Of a DNA stretch of 5,353 nucleotides, positions 1 to 5,338 are shown in pieces. The notes beneath the pieces were generated by a model that saw nothing but the letters and a program-made list of their open reading frames with translations, was not told where the DNA came from and made no database searches. Positions within the stretch are counted from its first letter, which is position 1, and every line of letters begins with the position of its first letter. The position numbers were made by a program, and so were the translations under genes. The stretch is from Acholeplasmataceae bacterium (GTDB lineage: Bacteria > Bacillota_I > Bacilli_A > Acholeplasmatales > Acholeplasmataceae): assembly GCA_028690555.1 (NCBI GenBank), contig JAQVBA010000071.1, forward strand, positions 1 to 5,353. The letters are read 5' to 3'.

Positions 1-33
1 TTAAAAATACAAAAACTTTAACAACAAATTTCA

Positions 34-597
34 TTATGAGTCACCTTTTTTCTTAGTTAATCCACTAAATATATTTAACACTTTTTTATAGAGTTCTAAT
101 ACTAAACGATAGATTTGAATCAAAATGATTCCAATAATCGATAATAAAACTAATGCAAGACCTGTCATCCCAATTTTGTCAAAATTTGATAGACCAGCTT
201 CGAATAGATCAAGTCCATACACCAAAAAGGCAATGAAAGATCCAATAATTGATGCAAATATTGAAAATAACAACGCAATGACTAAGACGATTGAAATCGT
301 GTACATGATCGTCAAAGGTATTTTTAATGATGTTTGAGCAATTGCAGTCCACAGTTGTTTTGTCGTCTTAAATCGTTCTTTTTGTGTCTCATTTGTCCGT
401 TTAGACAGAACATCAGGCATCATTTCACGTACAATCTCTTTAGGATCATATCCTTTGCATATATCATCCTCAAGCTCACCATTTTGCATCCGATCCTCAA
501 TGATTTCTTGATAATATTCTAAAATATCATCAACTTCATCCGGATAAAAATGTTTATTCAATTCTTCTTTTAATACGTTTAACCATTGATACATCAT
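34..597 (-). CDS. DUF1700/HAAS-domain membrane protein
   Basis: This 187-aa protein has an N-terminal soluble helical domain (about residues 1-65) resembling the DUF1700/HAAS domain. Visible marks are the acidic EVDDILEYYQEIIEDR helix, the ELEDDI stretch and the DPKEIV motif near residue 51. A basic, polar linker (66-92) follows. The hydrophobic segments are at about 93-127 (long enough for a helical hairpin) and 142-165, and the C-terminus is lysine-rich. It should sit in the cytoplasmic membrane with the N-domain probably inside the cell. DUF1700 proteins are usually encoded beside a PadR regulator, as here, with only 5 bases between the genes; a sensor or anti-regulator role is inferred from that context. 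Two adjacent ATG codons (597 and 594) could start translation, and AGGTGA just upstream lies better spaced from the second. Biochemical function is unknown. Family assignment is fairly sure. Confidence 0.8.
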   Translation of the reverse strand: MMYQWLNVLKEELNKHFYPDEVDDILEYYQEIIEDRMQNGELEDDICKGYDPKEIVREMMPDVLSKRTNETQKERFKTTKQLWTAIAQTSLKIPLTIMYTISIVLVIALLFSIFASIIGSFIAFLVYGLDLFEAGLSNFDKIGMTGLALVLLSIIGIILIQIYRLVLELYKKVLNIFSGLTKKKGDS

Positions 598-602
598 GTC
601 AC

Positions 603-905
603 CTACTTCCTTAAAATCTCATAGATTTTTCTGATGGTTTCCCATTCTTCCATGAATTCATCTAAGTGAATTTTTCCTTTTTTTGTAATTTTATAATATT
701 TTCGATTTCGACCCTGAAAAATTTCATTATAACTCTCAAGCTCACCCTGATTTAATAATCGCCTTAAAATCGGATATAGCGTTGATTCTGTGATCACAAT
801 CGTATCCGATAAATCATTGATAATTTGATAACCATAAGATTCACCTTTAGATAAGACTGCAAGTACAAATATTTCAAGGATTCCTTTTTTTACTTGTTGT
901 TTCAT
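603..905 (-). CDS. PadR family transcriptional regulator
   Basis: This is a 100-aa winged-helix DNA-binding protein of the short PadR type. The N-terminal helix (residues 6-20, KKGILEIFVLAVLSKG) and GESYGYQIINDL (21-32) are typical PadR openings. TESTLYPILRRL (39-50) is the recognition helix, GRNRKYYKIT (65-74) is the beta wing, and a single C-terminal helix (76-98) would serve as the dimerisation arm. PadR proteins bind DNA as dimers and usually repress their own operon in response to a ligand or envelope stress; the ligand cannot be read from the sequence. GAGGTGA lies 3 bases before the ATG. The promoter directly upstream carries an inverted repeat between its -35 and -10 boxes, consistent with autoregulation. 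The gene is probably co-transcribed with the DUF1700 gene downstream. Confidence 0.9.
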   Translation of the reverse strand: MKQQVKKGILEIFVLAVLSKGESYGYQIINDLSDTIVITESTLYPILRRLLNQGELESYNEIFQGRNRKYYKITKKGKIHLDEFMEEWETIRKIYEILRK

Positions 906-934
906 AAGTCACCTCAACCATCCTTACACGATAT

Positions 935-962
935 ATTATACATTACATAGTATCAATGTCAA
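935..962 (-). promoter_or_regulatory. Sigma-A type promoter of padR-DUF1700 operon
   Basis: Read on the minus strand, TTGACA (962-957) and TATAAT (940-935) are both perfect consensus hexamers, separated by 16 bases. Transcription would start near 928, giving a leader of about 23 bases that holds the GAGGTGA ribosome binding site of padR. The -35 box lies one base beyond the T-run of the ssb terminator, so the two transcription units are packed back to back. Confidence 0.8.
940..959. promoter_or_regulatory. Candidate PadR operator (inverted repeat)
   Basis: ACATT (940-944) and AATGT (955-959) form inverted half-sites separated by 10 bases. They span the spacer of the padR promoter and touch both hexamers. 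PadR-family repressors bind inverted repeats in their own promoters, so this is a reasonable operator candidate. The arms are short, and the orientation differs from the classical ATGT-N-ACAT PadR box, so confidence is limited. Confidence 0.4.
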
Positions 963-963
963 C

Positions 964-990
964 AAAAAAAGTTCAAATTTCTGAACTTTC
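964..990 (-). terminator. Intrinsic terminator of ssb
   Basis: On the minus strand an 8-bp stem, AAAGTTCA / TGAACTTT (plus positions 982-989 and 968-975), encloses a 6-base loop and is followed by a T-run (970-964). The stem includes the ssb stop codon (975-973). It is AT-rich and so of modest strength, but position and shape are right for a factor-independent terminator. Confidence 0.6.
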
Positions 991-1332
991 TTCATTAACC
1001 ATTTCATTTTTCTTTGAAGAGGATAAATAACTTATCCTTTCAGCAATGACTTCAAGCATATTGAGCTTCCTTTCATCATTAAGCTCATACTTCCATGATT
1101 GAACTCGTGCTTTGACGGCAATCATCGCGCCTTTTTTGCAATAAGATTCAATTGCTTGAGCTAAACCTTCCCAAACCGTGACTTTAATGAAATCTGTATC
1201 ATACTGACCATCCATATTCTTAAATGAACGCTGTACTGCAATAGTCACATCGGAAACTTTTCTTCCATCTTCTAAGATTCTCGTCTCTGGATCATGTGTC
1301 AATCTGCCAACTAAAACCAATTGGTTTAACAT
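973..1332 (-). CDS. ssb: Single-stranded DNA-binding protein (short, SsbB-like)
   Basis: The protein is 119 aa, with an OB fold over residues 1-105. It opens MLNQLVLVGRLTHDPETR, a hallmark SSB start, followed by VTIAVQRSFKN (29-39), DTDFIKVTVWEGLAQAIESYCKKG (45-68) with the conserved Trp54, and LEVIAERISYL (93-103). It would bind and protect single-stranded DNA as an oligomer in the cytoplasm. The tail after the OB fold is only about 15 residues and ends NEESSEI, without the DDDIPF-type tip that recruits replication and repair partners. In length and tail it resembles Bacillus SsbB/YwpH, used in competence, more than the replicative SsbA. It is not flanked by rpsF and rpsR, where the main Bacillota ssb normally lies. 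AAGGAGG (1346-1340) precedes the ATG by 7 bases. The stop is TGA. The family is certain; the sub-role is inferred. Confidence 0.93.
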   Translation of the reverse strand: MLNQLVLVGRLTHDPETRILEDGRKVSDVTIAVQRSFKNMDGQYDTDFIKVTVWEGLAQAIESYCKKGAMIAVKARVQSWKYELNDERKLNMLEVIAERISYLSSSKKNEMVNEESSEI

Positions 1333-1356
1333 AAAAATACCTCCTTAAGTTACCTT

Positions 1357-1385
1357 AAGATAACATATCAAACGTTTGATGCAAA
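1357..1385 (-). promoter_or_regulatory. Candidate promoter of ssb
   Basis: On the minus strand TTTGCA (1385-1380) and TATCTT (1362-1357) each match 4 of 6 consensus bases and are 17 bases apart. A start near 1350 would leave a short leader holding the AAGGAGG ribosome binding site. Other weak -10-like strings exist further upstream (TATAAC at 1413-1408), so this is only the best-placed candidate. Confidence 0.4.
1367..1380. promoter_or_regulatory. Perfect 14-bp palindrome, operator-like
   Basis: ATCAAACGTTTGAT is a perfect palindrome, ending about 35 bases upstream of the ssb ATG. It fills the spacer between the candidate -35 and -10 boxes, the usual position for a repressor site. The central AAACGTTT with a CG at the dyad resembles operators of LacI/GalR-family regulators. 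The regulator is not in the window, and its identity is inference. Confidence 0.5.
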
Positions 1386-1391
1386 ACTGAC

Positions 1392-1442
1392 ATTGCTGAA
1401 CTTTGTAGTTATAAATTGATAAATTTTTTAAAAATCAGCAAT
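1392..1442. repeat. 8-bp inverted repeat with AT-rich loop
   Basis: ATTGCTGA (1392-1399) and TCAGCAAT (1435-1442) are exact inverted copies separated by 35 AT-rich bases. On the minus strand the loop contains a second small AAATT/AATTT pairing. It lies in the gap between the yfmH terminator and the ssb promoter. Its role is unknown; it could be an upstream regulatory site or a chance pairing in AT-rich DNA. Confidence 0.35.
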
Positions 1443-1490
1443 TGAGTTCTAGCATCTAACAAAATGATATATAGAATCACATCAGATTAT

Positions 1491-1518
1491 AAAAAAAGCC
1501 TATCATTTAGGCTTTTTG
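1491..1518 (-). terminator. Intrinsic terminator of deoC-deoD-yfmF-yfmH operon
   Basis: On the minus strand a perfect 10-bp stem, AAAAAGCCTA / TAGGCTTTTT (plus positions 1508-1517 and 1493-1502), encloses a 5-base loop, and the T-run reaches 1491. The yfmH stop codon (1509-1507) lies within the hairpin. The stem is nearly symmetrical with T-runs on both strands, so it could also work bidirectionally. Confidence 0.85.
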
Positions 1519-2778
1519 ATAGATAAGGCTCGCAATATGACGTTTTTTAATCCGAGTTAACTGAAAATTGATGTCTTCAAGTTTCATATCATTGAGCATG
1601 TCAATGACTTCAAAAATGGTCATTCCTCCATGCCAGTACTTCCCATAATAGTATACTTTGGCTTCAATTGAGTTAATCGCATAGATTAATTGCCCCATAT
1701 ACATTTTCTTATATCGTGTAAATGCTTCTTCTGAGATTTCATTTGATAGATCTTGAGTTAAAAAATCAATTAATGTACGTTTCAGTTTAAATATACGTTT
1801 ATTTTCACCATAAATGATGATATTTTCTGCATATTTTTGAAAGTTAGAACTTACAGAAAAGCTTTGATTAATCAACTTTTCAAAAGTAAGCTTTTCAAGA
1901 AATTTTGAAGATGGTCCAAGAATTAATCCCAAAGCCATCGTCATAGCAAGATCTTGGCGCAGTTTTTCTTTCTTTGATCCGGCAATTGGTTTTAGTTTGA
2001 TACCTAGCATAAACTTATGAATGCCGATGTCTTTTTTCTTTTTGAGGTTATGTTCTACGAGCGCTACTGGTTCTTTTGGATATAGAATGGTTGGTTTTCT
2101 ATAAGATTCAACCGCATGATCATATTCTTTAATGAACTTTTTAAATAAACGCAAATCAATTTGTCCAGCAATGACCATCAAACGATTTTTTGGATGATAA
2201 AAGGCATCATAAACTTGACTTAAAGTATCTTTCGTGACTTCATTGATTGAATCTAAGGTTCCTCCAATGTCATACTTTTGAGGATGACGATGATACATCA
2301 TTTGCAAAAGTTCATCTTGCATGGAGTATACCGGGTGATCTTGATACATCTTTAATTCTTCACCAATGATCATTTTTTCTTTTTCAATATTTTGATTGGT
2401 AAAATAAGGCGTATCTAACATATTTAATAAGTGCTTTATGGCATCATAAAAATGATCAGTTGATTTAAATAAGTAAGATGTTTGATCATATGAAGTCATG
2501 GCATTCGCTTCAACGCCTAACTTTGAAAATGTTGAAAAAGCATCCCCATCGGGCATCGCGAATATTTTGTGTTCAAAAAAGTGTGCAGTGCCTGGAGGTG
2601 TTTCGAATTGTTTTTGTTTGAACTTATAGTTTAAATCAAGCGCTCCATAAGGAACTGAAACTTCAACATAAGTTGAGTAAAATGGTGCTGGTTGCGGCAT
2701 GATATGTATTTGCATTCCATTTTTTAATTTAAAGATGTAAACTAACTCGTTGAAATTTGGATATGCTTTTTTAATCAT
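1507..2778 (-). CDS. yfmH: M16 zinc peptidase, YfmH (YmfH) family
   Basis: This 423-aa protein is the catalytic member of an M16 peptidase pair. The zinc motif is HFFEH at residues 66-70 (H66, E69 acid-base, H70). EKEKMIIGEELKMYQD (132-147) supplies the likely third ligand, E141, with E134 as the supporting acidic residue. FSTFSKLGVEANAMTSYDQTSYLF (81-104) and FYHPKNRLMVIAGQID (193-208) are typical of the N-terminal M16 domain. The C-terminal half (about 230-423) matches the divergent second M16 domain and ends in the IFEVIDMLNDMKLEDIN region. A start at 2808 is possible, but ATG 2778 is preferred: GGAGG (2789-2785) lies 6 bases before it, and MIKKAYPNFNELVY is the natural family start. It overlaps the yfmF stop by 8 bases (ATGATTAA). 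In Bacillus the pair is annotated as associated with EF-P 5-aminopentanol modification; the substrate is unknown. It has no signal peptide and is probably cytoplasmic. Confidence 0.88.
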   Translation of the reverse strand: MIKKAYPNFNELVYIFKLKNGMQIHIMPQPAPFYSTYVEVSVPYGALDLNYKFKQKQFETPPGTAHFFEHKIFAMPDGDAFSTFSKLGVEANAMTSYDQTSYLFKSTDHFYDAIKHLLNMLDTPYFTNQNIEKEKMIIGEELKMYQDHPVYSMQDELLQMMYHRHPQKYDIGGTLDSINEVTKDTLSQVYDAFYHPKNRLMVIAGQIDLRLFKKFIKEYDHAVESYRKPTILYPKEPVALVEHNLKKKKDIGIHKFMLGIKLKPIAGSKKEKLRQDLAMTMALGLILGPSSKFLEKLTFEKLINQSFSVSSNFQKYAENIIIYGENKRIFKLKRTLIDFLTQDLSNEISEEAFTRYKKMYMGQLIYAINSIEAKVYYYGKYWHGGMTIFEVIDMLNDMKLEDINFQLTRIKKRHIASLIYQKA

Positions 2779-3976
2779 GTTTATCCTCCAACATATAAAT
2801 CGTATCAAGTGTCAACTGTTCTAAGACTTTGTGAATATCATCAATCGTCACTTGAAGAATCCTTTCTAAACGATCATCAATTGTCGATGGATCATTTAAA
2901 ATAAGCGATGAGAATTTTCTTCTTGTCAGTGCTGATTGTGAATCCGTATTACTCTTAAACATATGTGAAACATACGATTTTGCACTATCAAGTTCTTCTT
3001 GTGTAATCCCATGTTTTATGAGGTCATCGACTAATTCAACCATCGCATTTAAAGCTTCATTTTTTTGTTCAATGCTCACACCTGAATGGATCATTAAAAT
3101 GCCTTTATACCCATCATATGATGATGAAACATCGTAACAAAGACCTTTTTCTTCACGAATGTGCTTAAATAAACGACTTTCAGGGGTTTCACCTAAGATC
3201 GCATCACATAATAATGCTGCTTCATATAATGACTCTTTAATATAAATCGGTAAAACATAACCGATAAAAATTACCGCTTGTTTTGTTTCAATCGATTCTT
3301 TAATCGTTTTTAAATTCCGAGGGTTACGAAATTTAGTGATGACTTGATATGTATTTTCCTTTTCATTTGGAAAAGCTTTTAATAGATCTTCTTTCATTTC
3401 ATGTGATAAAGAACCATTGACAATCACTTCAATTTTATTTTCTTTTAAAACTGATTGATAATACTCTGATAATCCTTCAAAAGTCATTTTCTTAATATCA
3501 GACAGACTTCCAGCTATCGGAACTCGGTCATTGTCATGGTAAAAGAAGTTTTCAAAAAACTTCAGTTGTGCATATTGTCTTTTTCGATCTTTTAAGCCTT
3601 GATAGAGCTCGATAAGATTTCTTTTTTCATCATTATAAGCTTCTTCATTAAGTAAGTTTCTTTCGAAAATTGTTGATTTGAATAATTTAAGTGCTTGATG
3701 AAATAATGCTTGATCTTTCACGATTTTTGGATCAGGGATCGTTAAAGTGATGCTGATGACCGACTGATCACCATACTTTTCTACTCTTTGACGAAAATAA
3801 GCACCATAGAGATCCTCAAGGTGCTCATTAAAAGTTAATTTCGTTTTATATAAATCATTTGTCTTTGTTAAGACGTTTGGCAACACATTTCGATATGCTC
3901 TTTGATGCAAATCATCAGGCATTGTAAAAAATGCTGAGAATTGAATCGTCTTAAAATTGCTATCAATAAAATGCAT
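2771..3976 (-). CDS. yfmF: M16 peptidase-like partner subunit, YfmF (YmfF) family
   Basis: This 401-aa M16-fold protein lacks the HxxEH zinc site: the equivalent region near residues 28-40 reads YRNVLPNVLTKTN. It is therefore probably the non-catalytic partner of YfmH. LEDLYGAYFRQRVEKYGDQSVISITLTIPDP (53-83) is characteristic of the family. SRLFKHIREEKGLCYDVSSSYDGYKG (267-292) carries the R/Y motif (R274, Y281) that, in M16 pairs, completes the active site in the other subunit. It presumably forms a heterodimeric chamber with YfmH and cuts or handles a small peptide; the substrate is not evident. The ATG shares one base with the deoD stop (TAATG) and has no visible Shine-Dalgarno sequence, so translation likely relies on coupling. 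No signal peptide or membrane segment is seen. The family call is good; its role in EF-P modification is only by association with Bacillus annotation. Confidence 0.85.
   Translation of the reverse strand: MHFIDSNFKTIQFSAFFTMPDDLHQRAYRNVLPNVLTKTNDLYKTKLTFNEHLEDLYGAYFRQRVEKYGDQSVISITLTIPDPKIVKDQALFHQALKLFKSTIFERNLLNEEAYNDEKRNLIELYQGLKDRKRQYAQLKFFENFFYHDNDRVPIAGSLSDIKKMTFEGLSEYYQSVLKENKIEVIVNGSLSHEMKEDLLKAFPNEKENTYQVITKFRNPRNLKTIKESIETKQAVIFIGYVLPIYIKESLYEAALLCDAILGETPESRLFKHIREEKGLCYDVSSSYDGYKGILMIHSGVSIEQKNEALNAMVELVDDLIKHGITQEELDSAKSYVSHMFKSNTDSQSALTRRKFSSLILNDPSTIDDRLERILQVTIDDIHKVLEQLTLDTIYMLEDKHD
2785..2789 (-). promoter_or_regulatory. Ribosome binding site deciding the yfmH start
   Basis: GGAGG on the minus strand lies inside the last codons of yfmF and 6 bases before the ATG at 2778. 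It supports that start over the in-frame ATG at 2808, which has no comparable site and would add ten residues (MIRFICWRIN) foreign to the family. Confidence 0.8.
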
Positions 3977-4686
3977 TATAAACTGTGGAGTGCAACTTCC
4001 ATCATTTTTGTAAATGCTTCTTGACGTTCTTGGGACGTTGTTGCCTCGTGCGTCACAAGTGAATCAGAAACCGTTAATAAACATGCTGCTTTTTTATTTA
4101 ATGCCTTCGCATTTGCAAATAATGCAAAAGATTCCATTTCAACTGCATCAGCACCATAAGTTTTGTGAATATCTTTAAATTCATTTGGATTTAAACGATA
4201 AAAGACATCCGATGAATGGATCGTTGTCACATGAAGTGGTGTTCCAAGCTTTTCAGCTGCTCTTGTAATTCTTTGATTTAAAGATTTCGATGCAGATAAA
4301 TATTTACGGGATGTAACACCCATCGTTTTTGCATAACTTGATTCTGAATAAGCTTTTTCAACTAAAATCACATCATACAATTTTAAATCATCGGTATATG
4401 CGCCGCATGAACCAATGCGAATAATCTTTTCGACATCATAAAATCTGAATAGTTCATAAGAATAAATACCAATCGATGGCATCCCCATTCCAGAACCCAT
4501 GACTGTGACTTTTTTCTTGTTGAAATAACCAGTATAACCAAACATATTACGGACAGTATTAATTTGAACAACATCCGTTAAAAATGTATCGGCAATATAT
4601 TTTGCACGAAGTGGATCACCTGGCATTAAAACCGTTTTCGCAATTAAATCTTTATTTTCTTGATCAATATGTGGTGTTGGATACAT
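3976..4686 (-). CDS. deoD: Purine nucleoside phosphorylase, DeoD type
   Basis: This 236-aa enzyme, close to the usual DeoD length, phosphorolyses purine (deoxy)ribonucleosides to free base and (deoxy)ribose-1-phosphate in the cytoplasm. Residues line up with E. coli DeoD: H6 in TPHI reaches the neighbouring subunit's active site; G23 and R27 in MPGDPLRAKYIA, R46 and R90 (IIRIGSCGA) bind phosphate; VEMES (182-186) with M184 and E185 holds the ribose; D208 in TVSDS is the catalytic acid; and R221 follows in the THEATTSQERQ segment. No key residue is missing. The start ATG has AAGGA 7 bases upstream, located inside the end of deoC, giving a 23-base overlap. Together with DeoC it forms a nucleoside salvage unit, and the product supplies carbon and bases. 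The hexameric state is assumed from the family. Confidence 0.96.
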   Translation of the reverse strand: MYPTPHIDQENKDLIAKTVLMPGDPLRAKYIADTFLTDVVQINTVRNMFGYTGYFNKKKVTVMGSGMGMPSIGIYSYELFRFYDVEKIIRIGSCGAYTDDLKLYDVILVEKAYSESSYAKTMGVTSRKYLSASKSLNQRITRAAEKLGTPLHVTTIHSSDVFYRLNPNEFKDIHKTYGADAVEMESFALFANAKALNKKAACLLTVSDSLVTHEATTSQERQEAFTKMMEVALHSL

Positions 4687-5338
4687 TTTCTGATCCTTTC
4701 TTTAAGACAATATCAACGCCATTTGACGTTCCAATACGGGTTGCTCCAGCTTCAATCATCTTCATGGCGTCATCATAAGTTCTAACGCCACCACTCGCTT
4801 TAACAAACGCTTTATCGCCTACTGTTTGTTTCATGAGTTTAACATCTTCGACCTTCGCACCTGATGGTCCAAAACCTGTCGATGTTTTCACGAAAGTAGC
4901 ACCTGCAGATACAGCAATCTTACAAGCTTTCACAATTTCTTCTTCAGTTAAATAACATGTTTCAATAATCACTTTAACGGTTCTTCCTTCAGCCATTGAT
5001 ACAACGCCTTTAATTTCCATATGAATTAAATCATCATGTCCTTCTTTTAAAGCATTGACATTAATTACCATATCTAATTCATCGGCTCCAGATAAAACTG
5101 CAAGTCTTGCTTCCATTGCTTTAACTTCAGGATGATGCGTTCCATGAGGGAAACCAATCACCGTACAAACTAAAACATTAGTATTTTTCAGAGCTTCTTT
5201 CGCATGTTGGACAAAAATAGGGTTGACACAAACGCTTTTAAAGTCATAAGCTTTTGCTTCCTCAATCAGTTTATCAATTTGTGCATTGGTGACATTAGCA
5301 CCTAATTTCGTGTGGTCAATCATTTTATTCAGTTGCAT
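4664..5338 (-). CDS. deoC: Deoxyribose-phosphate aldolase
   Basis: This 224-aa TIM-barrel class I aldolase splits 2-deoxyribose-5-phosphate into acetaldehyde and glyceraldehyde-3-phosphate. It opens MIDHTKLGANVT (6-17). D89 in ELDMVINV, the Schiff-base lysine K151 in FVKTSTGFG and the proton-relay lysine K180 in VKASGGVRT are all present. GTSNGVDIV (203-211) closes the phosphate site. The length is typical of the short Gram-positive form. A 13-residue tail ends SNTTY, with a C-terminal Tyr, and is largely encoded in the stretch that also carries the ribosome binding site and first codons of deoD. The start at 5338 is supported by AAGGA 7 bases upstream (AGGAAGGA within 5346-5353). It is the first visible gene of the operon. 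The promoter lies beyond the right edge, or the operon extends further upstream. The stop is TGA. Confidence 0.96.
   Translation of the reverse strand: MQLNKMIDHTKLGANVTNAQIDKLIEEAKAYDFKSVCVNPIFVQHAKEALKNTNVLVCTVIGFPHGTHHPEVKAMEARLAVLSGADELDMVINVNALKEGHDDLIHMEIKGVVSMAEGRTVKVIIETCYLTEEEIVKACKIAVSAGATFVKTSTGFGPSGAKVEDVKLMKQTVGDKAFVKASGGVRTYDDAMKMIEAGATRIGTSNGVDIVLKKGSENVSNTTY

Noticed and set aside
1..33. Possible terminator or partial gene after the DUF1700 gene
   Set aside because: No stem with a T-run and no coding pattern is visible in these 33 bases, so it cannot be decided whether the operon continues.
125..522. Plus-strand open frames opposite the DUF1700 gene
   Set aside because: They are antisense to a well-supported gene, have no ribosome binding site and show no recognisable domain; they follow from the composition of the real gene.
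964..975. TGA read as tryptophan (mycoplasma code)
   Set aside because: TGA ends ssb inside its own terminator and ends deoC within deoD, and the tryptophan codons checked are TGG.
1333..1490. Riboswitch, tRNA or small gene in the intergenic gap
   Set aside because: No conserved riboswitch or tRNA pattern and no open frame with a ribosome binding site was seen; only the palindrome, the inverted repeats and the candidate promoter can be described.
2776..2808. Longer yfmH start at ATG 2808
   Set aside because: The added residues MIRFICWRIN are not family-like, and the ATG at 2778 has a good GGAGG at 6 bases.
2771..3976. YfmF as an active zinc peptidase or a degraded gene
   Set aside because: The HxxEH motif is absent, but the frame is intact, the length is near that expected and the R/Y motif is kept, as expected for a non-catalytic M16 partner rather than a pseudogene.
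4383..4778. Open frames overlapping deoD and deoC in other frames (4383-4574 minus, 4584-4778 plus)
   Set aside because: They lie inside deoD and deoC, whose protein families are certain, and their translations show no family features.
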